Assembly (NCBI RefSeq): GCF_028201475.1
Contig: NZ_CP116383.1
Coordinates: 1,550,001 to 1,614,000, forward strand
Origin: Vibrio sp. SCSIO 43137
GTDB lineage: Bacteria > Pseudomonadota > Gammaproteobacteria > Enterobacterales > Vibrionaceae
Length of the DNA stretch: 64,000 nt
Direction: 5' to 3'
In this document: positions 1-9,595 of the stretch, piece by piece
Position numbering within the stretch: the stretch's first letter is position 1
Layout: every line of letters begins with the position of its first letter
Position numbers and translations under genes: made by a program
Notes under the pieces: model-generated
Databases searched by the model: none
Told to the model about the DNA's origin: nothing
The model's input: the letters and a program-made list of their open reading frames with translations, nothing else

Positions 1-3000
1 CAGTTAAAAGGCTTAACTATTACACCACCAGAGCATTCAGATAAGAACTTTGATCTGCAAGTTGTTGTTACCACTCAGGAAGGCAATGATGCCGCCAATA
101 CTGCAGTTGTATCAAAAACCTTAAGTATCGAAGTTAATGCGCTGGCAGATGAAGCAGAGTTGACTGTAAAAGATGCTTCAGGTGATGAAGATACAGCGAT
201 TGCTCTGGATATAACTACGGCACTGACAGATAAAGATGGCAGTGAAACCTTGTCCGTTACCATAAAAGGTGTTCCGGCAGGCGCTGTATTAAGTGCAGGT
301 ACTGATAATAAAGACGGTACATGGACTTTAACATCACACGAGTTGAAAGATCTGACTATTACTCCGCCACATAACTCAGGTGAAGATTTTGTTTTGACCG
401 TTGAAGTTACCACTACTGAAACAAACGGTGGTGACAAAGCTGTTGTGAGTGAAACACTAAATGTGTCAGTTAACCCTGTTGCTGATGCTCCTGTTGTAAC
501 AACTGGCGCTTCAGATACAACAATAACCGCAGGCAACCACGGTGATATTGGTAATGTTGTTGCCAATGATGTTATGTATGACACAGGTAAAGATGCAACA
601 ACCTATTACGGCTACAAGGGCAATGATACCGTTGTCTTTAAAGGCGACTTTAAAGACGCAGATATTGAACTTCATAAACAAGGCAACCACTATTCTGTTG
701 ATACCAAAGAAGGTGGCCACGATTATGTATCTACTGATATAGAGCGTCTTCAGTTTGATGATGGTGTTTATGTCCGCAATGGTGCAGGTGAGTGGGTTAA
801 AGAAGTCACTACTGGTGATGAAGATAGCGCGATTAGCCTGAATATCACAGCCGGTCTGACAGACACTGATAACAGTGAATCAATATCTTCCATTGTGATT
901 AAAGGTGTTCCACAAGGCGCCCTGCTAAGTGCAGGTACTGATAATAAAGACGGTACATGGACTTTAACGTCAGACGACTTGAAAGATCTGACTATTACTC
1001 CACCACATGATTCAGATAAAGATTTTGATCTGACTGTAGAAGTTACTACTCAGGAAACTGATGGCGGTGATACGGCTGTTGTATCAAAAACACTGAGTAT
1101 TGAAGTTTCACCTGTAGCAGATCCTGTTAACTTTGAGATTGTTCCAAACGAAGGCTGGTCTCAGACCATTGACTTTGACAATATTAAGTTCAGTGGTGGC
1201 TGGACTTCCCGCGGGAATGCAAATGCTGCTAACACAGGTCAAACAGATGTTACTTGGGGTACAAACAACTCAGATAACGAGTTTGAAGTCGGACTTGAGA
1301 AAACATATAAAGGTGGCAGCTCTACCAATACAGTAATGGAGCTTGAAGGCGGAGCAAATGACAAAACCTTTACTGCCGATTTTAAAGCAGAGCCAAATGA
1401 AGTTATCGAAGTTAAATTTGATATCTCAGCACGCTCTTTACCTTCGAACAATGATACTCAGTCCGATGCCAACCTAAAACTTGTTTACATCGACAAGGAC
1501 GGTGTACAGCAAGAAAAACTGCTTTATGTATTTGATCCGTCTGATACTAGTTGGTCTACCAAAAACGTTGTCTTTGCTATTCCTGAAGATGCGAAAGATG
1601 GTAGCTATAAGTTGGTGTTTGAAAGTGCTGACCTTGATACCTCTAGCACAGTAGGTGCGCTAATCGATGATGTAACCGTTTCTTCTCTGGCGAATACCGG
1701 CTATGAAGGTACTCCGATCAAAGTCAATGAAATTAAGGCATCTTTACAAGATACCGACACTTCAGAAGACTTAGTTGTTAAGTTAACAGGACTTCCTAAA
1801 GGCGCTGTAATATCCGATGGAACTAAGTCGGTTACTGCCGATGGTACAAATCCAGCTGATATTTCAGAACTCGATTTGTCAAAGCTGACCATCAATGTTG
1901 CTGATTCAGGTAATTATACCGTTGGTGTTATAGCTCATTCAGTTGAGTCTGATAATACAAAAGGTCCTGAGTCTACTGGGTCGTTTAAACTTGACGTGCT
2001 TGATGCTAATGATGCGCCAGAGTTTGCTTCTGACGCTATGCAGTTCTCATATAACGAGAATACTGCAGCTGGTGTCGAGCTTGCGAAGGTAGAGGCAACT
2101 GATAAAGATGATCTGAATGACGTTACTTATACCATTACCGGTGGTAACTCGAACAAATGGTTCCAGATTGATTCGAAGACAGGCGCAATTTCATTGACTG
2201 TAGCCGGCGCGAATGCTGCAGCAAATGATTTTGAGGATGCACAAGGCATTGATTCTCATTCGCTAATTATCACTGCTACAGATAGTAAAGGTGGTGTTGC
2301 TCAACAGAAAGTGACACTGAATGAGAGCAATGTAGATGAATCTGGTTCGTTTAATGCGCAGACAGTGACGTACGCAGAAAATCAGGTTGAAAATGCGGTC
2401 GTTGGCAGCGTTTCAGGCAGCGATTTGGATGGCGTGAGCAACTACCAGTTCAAGGGCGCCAATGGCAGCTTGAGCAACACCAGCCCGGATGGGTTCTACA
2501 CCATCGATGCGAACGGTGATATCCGCATCACGGCAGCGGGCGTGTCAGCGGACGTGAATGACTTCGAGAAAGGCGGTAATAGCGGTGATTATCAAGTGGT
2601 GATGACCGACGGTTATGGCTCGAAAGTTGAAGCGACGGTGACACTGAAAGAGAGCAATGTGGATGAATCTGGTTCGTTTAATGCGCAGACAGTGACGTAC
2701 GCAGAAAATCAGGTTGAAAATGCGGTCGTTGGCAGCGTTTCAGGCAGCGATTTGGATGGCGTGAGCAACTACCAGTTCAAGGGCGCCAATGGCAGCTTGA
2801 GCAACACCAGCGCGGATGGGTTCTACACCATCGATGCGAACGGTGATATCCGCATCACGGCAGCGGGCGTGTCAGCGGACGTGAATGACTTCGAAAAAGG
2901 CGGTAATAGCGGTGATTATCAAGTGGTGATGACCGACGGTTATGGCTCGAAAGTTGAAGCGACGGTGACACTGAAAGAGAGCAATGTGGATGAATCTGGT

Positions 3001-6000
3001 TCGTTTAATGCGCAGACAGTGACGTACGCAGAAAATCAGGTTGAAAATGCGGTCGTTGGCAGCGTTTCAGGCAACGATTTAGATGGCGTGAGCAACTACC
3101 AGTTCAAAGGCGCCAATGGCAGCTTGAGCAACACCAGCCCGGATGGGTTCTACACCATCGATGCGAACGGTGATATCCGCATCACGGCAGCGGGCGTGTC
3201 AGCGGACGTGAATGACTTCGAAAAAGGCGGTAATAGCGGTGACTATCAAGTGGTGATGACCGACGGTTATGGCTCGAAAGTTGAAGCGACGGTGACACTG
3301 AAAGAGAGCAATGTGGATGAATCTGGTTCGTTTAATGCGCAGACAGTGACGTACGCAGAAAATCAGGTTGAAAATGCGGTCGTTGGCAGCGTTTCAGGCA
3401 ACGATTTAGATGGCGTGAGCAACTACCAGTTCAAAGGCGCCAATGGCAGCTTGAGCAACACCAGCCCGGATGGGTTCTACACCATCGATGCGAACGGTGA
3501 TATCCGCATCACGGCAGCGGGCGTGTCAGCGGACGTGAATGACTTCGAGAAAGGCGGTAATAGCGGTGATTATCAAGTGGTGATGACCGACGGTTATGGC
3601 TCGAAAGTTGAAGCGACGGTGACACTGAAAGAGAGCAATGTGGATGAATCTGGTTCGTTTAATGCGCAGACAGTGACGTACGCAGAAAATCAGGTTGAAA
3701 ATGCGGTCGTTGGCAGCGTTTCAGGCAACGATTTAGATGGCGTGAGCAACTACCAGTTCAAAGGCGCCAATGGCAGCTTGAGCAACACCAGCCCGGATGG
3801 GTTCTACACCATCGATGCGAACGGTGATATCCGCATCACGGCAGCGGGCGTGTCAGCGGACGTAAATGACTTCGAGAAAGGCGGTAATAGCGGTGATTAT
3901 CAAGTGGTGATGACCGACGGTTATGGCTCGAAAGTTGAAGCGACGGTGACACTGAAAGAGAGCAATGTAAACGAAAAGCCAACTATTGATCTAAATGGCT
4001 CTGAAACTAAAGTTACTTTCTTGGATGAAAATGGTGCATTTGTTAGTGCTGTTGGTTACTACACCTTGGACAAAGATGGAAATCCAACTGATCCAGTACT
4101 TTTATCTGAAGGGTTGAACAGAGATGTTACAGCTAAAGGAACAGTGCTGGCAGAGGGGATAGACGTTCCAATAGAAGAACTGCATTTCTTTATAATTGCC
4201 GATGCAGACCACAGCGTAACGGGTAATCTATCATTCTCTGGAACAACCTTGGTAGATAATAATGGTGTTGCTATCAGTAAGCCAGTTTATTTTGATCAAC
4301 CAGAATTAAACTCAGATAAAAAAGATCATTTTAAGATTGTAAAATCTAATGGCGGTTCAACTTTAGAAGTAAATATTGAAGATCTCCCTAACTTAGGTGA
4401 TGCAGATTTTGCTGATGTATTACTTCGTATTGAAAGCGAACCAGCTTCGGCGATTGATTATACTAATCATTTTAAAGAAGGTAACAGTGATGGTGTCTCC
4501 ATTGTTGACACCGATGTGTCTATTAAAGATGTTGATGGTGACGCTCTACAGTCAGTACAGGTGAAACTTGATAACCCACAAAATGGTGATAAGTTCACGA
4601 TTGTTGTTGACGATGACTTCCCAGCAGGCGTTGTTATCAAGTTAGGCACAGGTGAAGATGCTCCTATTGCGGTTAGTAATACAATTGATGCGAATCAAAC
4701 GATTGTAATTACCAATGTTGATGGGGGGGAGTTGCTGTCTCATGAGGTTTATGAACAAGCGCTGAAAGCTATTCGTTTCCAGTCTGACAGCCAGAATCCA
4801 GATGAATCTCCGCGTAGTATAGATATTACTGTTATTGATGAACATGGAGGTAAGGCCACTGCTACTTCTACTATCACGGTAGAGGCAGTAAATGATGCGC
4901 CTGAAACTCAAAGTTCACCTTTAAATGTCAATGAAGAGGCTTTAGATACTCCGCTTAATATTTCTGCACCGACAGATGCTGAAAACGATAACTTGACCAT
5001 TACAGTCACTAATTTACCTAGCATGGGTACAATCAAGCTTAATGGTGAACCAGTCGCTGTTAATCAAGTACTTTCAAAAGCTGAACTGACTCAGCTTGTC
5101 TATGATGCGCCTGATGAAGTTGCAACTAATTCATCGGCTGGTGCGTTCAGTTACAGTGTTTATGATGGCGATAAAACAGTCTTTGATAGTGTTGACGTAA
5201 CTGTGAATGCAGTAAACGACAATCCAACTAACTCTGACTTTGATGTCAAATTAAACAGTGGTAACTCTGCACAATTCTCATTTGATAAAGGTCAGAGTGA
5301 TCAGAATAATATTTCAGACGTAGAAGATGATAATTCAGGCGCAATGACCTCTGTTGTTATTGAAAGCGTAGGAAAATATGGCTCACTCTATCACGTGGTG
5401 GATGGCAAGACAGTTGAGTTGGTTGAGGACGATGTGGTAACTGGTATTAAGGATGTTCAATTTGTTCTTAATTCTAGTTTAGATGAGATAAATGAAGATC
5501 TGAGCTTTAACTCGCTTAGCGACTTTAGCTCTCTTGAAAATGGTGAGACAGATAGTGGGGTGGTAATTACCGCTGGTACTTCTACAAGTGCAGTGCCATT
5601 TGGAGAGTTAGAGTCTAAAGAGTTAGTGTTGGATAATGGCAAAACTGGTCTTGGTGTTAAGGGAGGAAAGAGCACTGAGATTGATGTTCTTGATAAAGAA
5701 GTTATAAGTATTGACTACTCAAATGCTGATGCAGCAGTTAAAAGTGCAGAGCTTACCTTTGGAAGTGTCGCTGCTCATTATAGTCAAGACTATATCAGCT
5801 CAAATGGAACTTGGTGGACATCATCCGATGATGTCAGGACAGATGCGCAAATTAATGTACTAGTTAGTCAGAGCGACGGTAGCAGTAAACTATATACATT
5901 TAGTGATACCAATGAAAATGGAAATGATATAGCCACCGTTATCCACTATGACTCTAATGGCATCCAGACTGCTATTACTACTGAAAATGTTGGTGATGTG

Positions 6001-7152
6001 TACGATGGAGGCAAGCAGTTTAAAGCGAATATTACTGCTGATGACGGTTTAACTATAGATGAGTTCCGTATCTTTACTACTCAACATATTAATAACGGTG
6101 CTGATATTAATTCTGACCCTACGATCAACTCCAACATAACGTTTGACAGTATTAAAGTTACTAATGCTGAAGTTGTAGATGAAGTTCAATATCGGGCAGT
6201 TGATTCAAACGGTTTGGAAAGTGTTGAAGTAGCAACTGTTAAGGTTTCTGGGCAAACAAATCCTGTATCTGGTGGTGATTCAACTGATTCTGACAGTGAT
6301 GCGAGTAATCATGTTGATACCATTACGGTTAATGGTAAGGGGCTGCATGTACACCATTCAGCAACAGCCAACGAAAATGGACATGTCTTTTTAGCTGATG
6401 ATCCAAACTATGGTGTTGATAAAGCTAAAGGTAACAAGTTCGAAGATGGTGATAACCATATTGATGTTGGTGCCGGCGGTGACTATGTTGAATCTGGGAC
6501 CGGTAATGACACTATCTATCTTGGTGAAAGCTCAGGTGGAACCTCTGTCGATCATGGCAAAGCAGAAACATATTTGGCTGATTTTGCTCAGAATGGCTCA
6601 ATTTCAAATAGCGGCTTAAAAGGTCATTCTGATGCAGTTGACTATGCTGATGCAGGCTCGGGCAATGATACTGTTTACGGTGAAGAGGGTACCGATATCA
6701 TCTTTGGTGGTTCAGGTAATGATACCTTAGTAGGCGGTTCGGGTAATGATGGCCTACATGGTGGCTCAGGTAACGATACGTTAGATGGCGGCTTAGGCAA
6801 CGATATCCTTGTTGGTGGGTCAGGTGCAGATACATTTGTCTGGACTAAGACATCAGTTGAGAACGGCACTGATACCATCACTGATTTCAGCAAAGCTGAA
6901 GGTGATAAGATCGACTTGTCTGATTTGCTAGGTGAAGGTGAATCAGTAACTGATTTGCTGGCGGATGTCGGTGGAATTGTTAAAAACGGTGATGATTTAG
7001 AAATTCACTTGGATGCAGACCATGGAAACAATCAGACTATAGTGATTGATCATGGTGCAAGCACGCTGGGAGTTGATAATCAGAGCGATGGTGCTTTAGA
7101 TTCCAGTATAGTGAATGGACTATTGGACGATTTGTTCATTCAAAATCCATAA
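1..7152 (+). CDS. Giant RTX/Bap-type adhesin, 3' part (5' end outside window)
   Basis: The frame is open from base 1 to the stop at 7150-7152, so at least 2383 residues are present and the real start lies upstream. Visible order: three similar cadherin-like repeats (nt 1-150 partial, 160-500, 820-1120) with an unrelated RTX-like insert at about 520-800, a possible carbohydrate-binding beta-sandwich (1123-1700), cadherin-like domains, five nearly identical 109-residue repeats (2335-3969), a DUF4114-like domain (about 4000-4440), more cadherin-like domains, then glycine-aspartate RTX nonapeptides of the GGxGND type (about 6640-6840) and a C-terminal type I secretion signal. Proteins of this build are exported by an ABC/TolC system, fold with calcium and mediate surface attachment or biofilm formation. 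A TolC-family gene lies close by. Substrate specificity cannot be read. The N-terminal retention module, if any, is not visible. Confidence 0.9.
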   Translation, partial: QLKGLTITPPEHSDKNFDLQVVVTTQEGNDAANTAVVSKTLSIEVNALADEAELTVKDASGDEDTAIALDITTALTDKDGSETLSVTIKGVPAGAVLSAGTDNKDGTWTLTSHELKDLTITPPHNSGEDFVLTVEVTTTETNGGDKAVVSETLNVSVNPVADAPVVTTGASDTTITAGNHGDIGNVVANDVMYDTGKDATTYYGYKGNDTVVFKGDFKDADIELHKQGNHYSVDTKEGGHDYVSTDIERLQFDDGVYVRNGAGEWVKEVTTGDEDSAISLNITAGLTDTDNSESISSIVIKGVPQGALLSAGTDNKDGTWTLTSDDLKDLTITPPHDSDKDFDLTVEVTTQETDGGDTAVVSKTLSIEVSPVADPVNFEIVPNEGWSQTIDFDNIKFSGGWTSRGNANAANTGQTDVTWGTNNSDNEFEVGLEKTYKGGSSTNTVMELEGGANDKTFTADFKAEPNEVIEVKFDISARSLPSNNDTQSDANLKLVYIDKDGVQQEKLLYVFDPSDTSWSTKNVVFAIPEDAKDGSYKLVFESADLDTSSTVGALIDDVTVSSLANTGYEGTPIKVNEIKASLQDTDTSEDLVVKLTGLPKGAVISDGTKSVTADGTNPADISELDLSKLTINVADSGNYTVGVIAHSVESDNTKGPESTGSFKLDVLDANDAPEFASDAMQFSYNENTAAGVELAKVEATDKDDLNDVTYTITGGNSNKWFQIDSKTGAISLTVAGANAAANDFEDAQGIDSHSLIITATDSKGGVAQQKVTLNESNVDESGSFNAQTVTYAENQVENAVVGSVSGSDLDGVSNYQFKGANGSLSNTSPDGFYTIDANGDIRITAAGVSADVNDFEKGGNSGDYQVVMTDGYGSKVEATVTLKESNVDESGSFNAQTVTYAENQVENAVVGSVSGSDLDGVSNYQFKGANGSLSNTSADGFYTIDANGDIRITAAGVSADVNDFEKGGNSGDYQVVMTDGYGSKVEATVTLKESNVDESGSFNAQTVTYAENQVENAVVGSVSGNDLDGVSNYQFKGANGSLSNTSPDGFYTIDANGDIRITAAGVSADVNDFEKGGNSGDYQVVMTDGYGSKVEATVTLKESNVDESGSFNAQTVTYAENQVENAVVGSVSGNDLDGVSNYQFKGANGSLSNTSPDGFYTIDANGDIRITAAGVSADVNDFEKGGNSGDYQVVMTDGYGSKVEATVTLKESNVDESGSFNAQTVTYAENQVENAVVGSVSGNDLDGVSNYQFKGANGSLSNTSPDGFYTIDANGDIRITAAGVSADVNDFEKGGNSGDYQVVMTDGYGSKVEATVTLKESNVNEKPTIDLNGSETKVTFLDENGAFVSAVGYYTLDKDGNPTDPVLLSEGLNRDVTAKGTVLAEGIDVPIEELHFFIIADADHSVTGNLSFSGTTLVDNNGVAISKPVYFDQPELNSDKKDHFKIVKSNGGSTLEVNIEDLPNLGDADFADVLLRIESEPASAIDYTNHFKEGNSDGVSIVDTDVSIKDVDGDALQSVQVKLDNPQNGDKFTIVVDDDFPAGVVIKLGTGEDAPIAVSNTIDANQTIVITNVDGGELLSHEVYEQALKAIRFQSDSQNPDESPRSIDITVIDEHGGKATATSTITVEAVNDAPETQSSPLNVNEEALDTPLNISAPTDAENDNLTITVTNLPSMGTIKLNGEPVAVNQVLSKAELTQLVYDAPDEVATNSSAGAFSYSVYDGDKTVFDSVDVTVNAVNDNPTNSDFDVKLNSGNSAQFSFDKGQSDQNNISDVEDDNSGAMTSVVIESVGKYGSLYHVVDGKTVELVEDDVVTGIKDVQFVLNSSLDEINEDLSFNSLSDFSSLENGETDSGVVITAGTSTSAVPFGELESKELVLDNGKTGLGVKGGKSTEIDVLDKEVISIDYSNADAAVKSAELTFGSVAAHYSQDYISSNGTWWTSSDDVRTDAQINVLVSQSDGSSKLYTFSDTNENGNDIATVIHYDSNGIQTAITTENVGDVYDGGKQFKANITADDGLTIDEFRIFTTQHINNGADINSDPTINSNITFDSIKVTNAEVVDEVQYRAVDSNGLESVEVATVKVSGQTNPVSGGDSTDSDSDASNHVDTITVNGKGLHVHHSATANENGHVFLADDPNYGVDKAKGNKFEDGDNHIDVGAGGDYVESGTGNDTIYLGESSGGTSVDHGKAETYLADFAQNGSISNSGLKGHSDAVDYADAGSGNDTVYGEEGTDIIFGGSGNDTLVGGSGNDGLHGGSGNDTLDGGLGNDILVGGSGADTFVWTKTSVENGTDTITDFSKAEGDKIDLSDLLGEGESVTDLLADVGGIVKNGDDLEIHLDADHGNNQTIVIDHGASTLGVDNQSDGALDSSIVNGLLDDLFIQNP
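2335..3969 (+). repeat. Five tandem 327-bp coding repeats
   Basis: Five copies start at 2335, 2662, 2989, 3316 and 3643, each exactly 327 bp (109 codons). They are almost identical at DNA level. Copies 1-2 share one set of silent and missense variants (a Ser codon in the GSDLDG stretch), copies 3-5 another (Asn in the same place), and copy 2 has Ala where the others have Pro. By eye the repeats are GC-richer than the flanking AT-rich adhesin sequence. The pattern fits recent duplication or gene conversion, so the copy number may vary between strains. Confidence 0.97.
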
Positions 7153-7167
7153 AGTACAGTAATTGCA

Positions 7168-7189
7168 AAAGGGCTCTTCGGAGCCCTTT
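7168..7189. terminator. Hairpin terminator after the giant adhesin
   Basis: A perfect 9-bp stem (AAAGGGCTC / GAGCCCTTT) closes on a TTCG tetraloop 15 bp after the adhesin stop. A-rich and T-rich flanks on both sides suggest that it also stops transcription of the convergent ompA-like gene. Confidence 0.85.
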
Positions 7190-7224
7190 ATTACACCCTC
7201 AAAACAGCGTTAACTGAATTACAG

Positions 7225-7836
7225 TTACTTCTTACGCTTAGTAAATATGGTCCACTCTTTGATTACATCCCGGTCATAACCAACCACTCTGGCAACAACG
7301 CGGCGGTTAACGGCGTGATCGATAGGGGAGTCGCCTTTGTTGGCCACCACATTTTCACCGAAGCCGACAATGCGAACACGATCAGGGGTAATTCCCGAAG
7401 TGATAAGTTGCTCCTGAACCTTTAACGCACGCTCTTCAGAAAGGTTCTGATTGTAAGCAGGTTCACCTACCACACTGGCATGGCCGTGCAGCTCAATAGA
7501 GGTTTCAGGATATTGATTGAGAAATTCAACCATGCTGCTGATTTCACCGATAAAAGCAGGGCTTATATTGGAAGAGTCATGCTCAAATAAAACTTTAAGT
7601 TCCCAGTTTTCCTCATCATCAAGATAGGTTTCACAACCGTCATTATCAATATCAGATGCTAATGGTGTATCAGGGCAGATATCTCTTGCATTAATTACAC
7701 CATCTTTATCATCATCCATTAAATCCGCTATTTGATCTGCCACGGGAACCGCACGATAGGCATATTCATCTCCAGCTTTTACTACTAAGGAGAATAGACA
7801 GATAAAAAATGAAAGAATATAGAGTTTATACTTCAT
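7225..7836 (-). CDS. OmpA-domain outer membrane protein
   Basis: 203 residues. A hydrophobic signal peptide covers about residues 1-21. A calcium-binding thrombospondin type 3-like stretch (DDDKDGVINARDICPDTP) follows, and a peptidoglycan-binding OmpA C-terminal domain spans about residues 78-190, ending in the typical NRRV motif. There is no lipobox cysteine. The ATG at 7836 has a good AAGGGG ribosome site that overlaps the end of the upstream TolC-family gene, 9 bp away, so the two are co-transcribed. OmpA-like proteins are common partners in adhesin secretion loci and probably anchor the outer-membrane machinery to the cell wall; that role is inferred from context. Confidence 0.88.
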   Translation of the reverse strand: MKYKLYILSFFICLFSLVVKAGDEYAYRAVPVADQIADLMDDDKDGVINARDICPDTPLASDIDNDGCETYLDDEENWELKVLFEHDSSNISPAFIGEISSMVEFLNQYPETSIELHGHASVVGEPAYNQNLSEERALKVQEQLITSGITPDRVRIVGFGENVVANKGDSPIDHAVNRRVVARVVGYDRDVIKEWTIFTKRKK

Positions 7837-7845
7837 GCTTACCCC

Positions 7846-9150
7846 TTAATAATCCTGTTTATTATTCCAATCGGATGGAGTGTCCACCAGAAGAGACTCA
7901 AGTAAAATACCAGTTGAATTTAAAACACGGTATTTTGCATATTGTTCTTCGTAATGGGCATCCAGATAATCTTTTCTTGCCTCAAATAATTCGTTCTCCA
8001 TATTTAATAGATCAAGAAGTGTTCTTTGGCCAATTAAATATTGTTTTTCATAACCATCCACGGTATCTGATGCCGTATCCACCTGATCAGCCAGAAACTC
8101 TTTTTGCTGAAGTGTCAGGTCAAGGGCACTCCACGCCAGTCTCAGGCTCTCTTCCACGTTCTTTGAGGCGGCATCCCTGAGATCTTTTGCTTTGTTTAGC
8201 ATATAAGCAGTCTGTTCAGACTGAGCGTGATCGGAGCCGCCATTAAATAAGTTATATTTCATCCGTAACATAACAGTGAGCTCTTCTCTGCCACCTTCAA
8301 TACCGTCAACATCATCGTACCAAGTTTGATTGGCCTCAAAAGAGAAGGTCGGATAGTAGGCGCCTTTAGACTGTTTATATTGAAAACGGGCAGCCTCTAC
8401 ATCGGCCTGAGCAATCTTGATGACAGGATGAGACTGATTTGCCTGATCGACTGCGTCCTGAAGGGTTGTCGGGATAGCTTCTTCGTCAGCCTGGGGAAAT
8501 ATCAGCCCCTGAGGTCCCTGGCTGACTATTCTGGTAAATTGGGTATGTGCATCATAGATGTTGTTCTGAGCGGCCAGAAGGTTGCCATGAGCACGTGCTA
8601 AGCGTGTTTCTATCTGAGACAAGTCAGCAGTTGAACCAACGCCGGATTCAGCCCGTTTGCGAATGTTTCGGAAGATACGCTTATGGGTAGCCAGATTACT
8701 CTCAGAGAGCGCCAGCACCTCGTGAGCCTTAACTGCGTCAAGATAGATCTTTGTCACCTCCAGAGCCTTATCTGAGGCGTCCGCATGGAGTTGCATCCGC
8801 ATTGATTCAGCTTCTGCAGCGGTTCTGTCCATATCGTTCCATGTCGCACCCCCGTCCCAGATAAGCTGCCTCAAGATAAGTGACGCTTCTTTACGGGTAA
8901 GGTCTGTACCGTCTCCCGTTACGGGATCTATCCCTTCGTAACCGATACCTGCGTCAAGATCCAGAGTGGGAAGATAATCTCCGCGCGACTTGTTATGTAG
9001 CTCTACATAACTGGCGTAATCATTGTAGGACGCTCTGAGGTCGGGGTTAGTTGCCAATGTAATGGCAATAGCTTGTTCCAGTGTCTGTCCTTGTACAGAG
9101 CTGCTTAAGGCAATCAAACTGGCGAGCACACTGAGTTGATACCGTTTCAA
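7846..9150 (-). CDS. TolC-family outer membrane channel (LapE/AggA-like)
   Basis: 434 residues with a signal peptide (about 1-21) and the two TolC-family repeats: long helical segments rich in Ala/Glu/Gln and the opening motif TLEQAIAITLATNPDLRAS. The ATG at 9150 is preceded by AGGAGA. It heads a minus-strand pair with the OmpA-domain gene and sits between two RTX adhesin genes, so it is most likely the outer-membrane pore of the type I secretion system that exports them. No inner-membrane ABC ATPase or membrane-fusion gene is visible in the window; they could lie to the left. Confidence 0.9.
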   Translation of the reverse strand: MKRYQLSVLASLIALSSSVQGQTLEQAIAITLATNPDLRASYNDYASYVELHNKSRGDYLPTLDLDAGIGYEGIDPVTGDGTDLTRKEASLILRQLIWDGGATWNDMDRTAAEAESMRMQLHADASDKALEVTKIYLDAVKAHEVLALSESNLATHKRIFRNIRKRAESGVGSTADLSQIETRLARAHGNLLAAQNNIYDAHTQFTRIVSQGPQGLIFPQADEEAIPTTLQDAVDQANQSHPVIKIAQADVEAARFQYKQSKGAYYPTFSFEANQTWYDDVDGIEGGREELTVMLRMKYNLFNGGSDHAQSEQTAYMLNKAKDLRDAASKNVEESLRLAWSALDLTLQQKEFLADQVDTASDTVDGYEKQYLIGQRTLLDLLNMENELFEARKDYLDAHYEEQYAKYRVLNSTGILLESLLVDTPSDWNNKQDY

Positions 9151-9595
9151 AATTTGTCTCCTGAAATTGTCTGTCCCTATTTAAACTAAATAAGTTCCAA
9201 AAACTTCCGTATAAAATGTCTCAAGATTGGGAATTGGATTAAATAATTATTATTTGTGTAAAAGTCTAGGAGAGTTAATTTGATAGCGCAAAGCAAGGAG
9301 AAGGAATTAGTGTGTTTGTTTTACTTTTGATACAAATAATAATAACAGTATGTTTTTAAAGTAGTTGTTATCTTTGTTTAGCATTAGTAATTATACTCTA
9401 AATGTCATATTAGGCTCTTTAAGGTTCTGTTTTATATATTGCTTAAAACTTATCTTGTTGAAAAATATATAGATAGATTCAGATGTTAGTACTTTTGACA
9501 GTTTTGTAAATATGAGCGTAACTATTAATAGAAGTCAGTACTCTTTGTATAAGAATAATCTTATATAAACTCTGCTTTTATTAAGGGCTAAGGTT
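9151..9595. other. Divergent intergenic region, 445 bp
   Basis: AT-rich, non-coding spacer between the minus-strand TolC-family gene and the plus-strand RTX adhesin. It must hold the promoters and probably the control sites for both. I see many poly-A/T runs but no match to a regulator consensus that I can defend. Confidence 0.6.

Noticed and set aside
2335..3969. CRISPR or satellite array
   Set aside because: The units are 327 bp, contiguous, in frame and encode adhesin domains.
7809..8180. Plus-strand frame of 123 codons
   Set aside because: Lies antisense to the TolC-family gene, has no ribosome site and no recognisable product.
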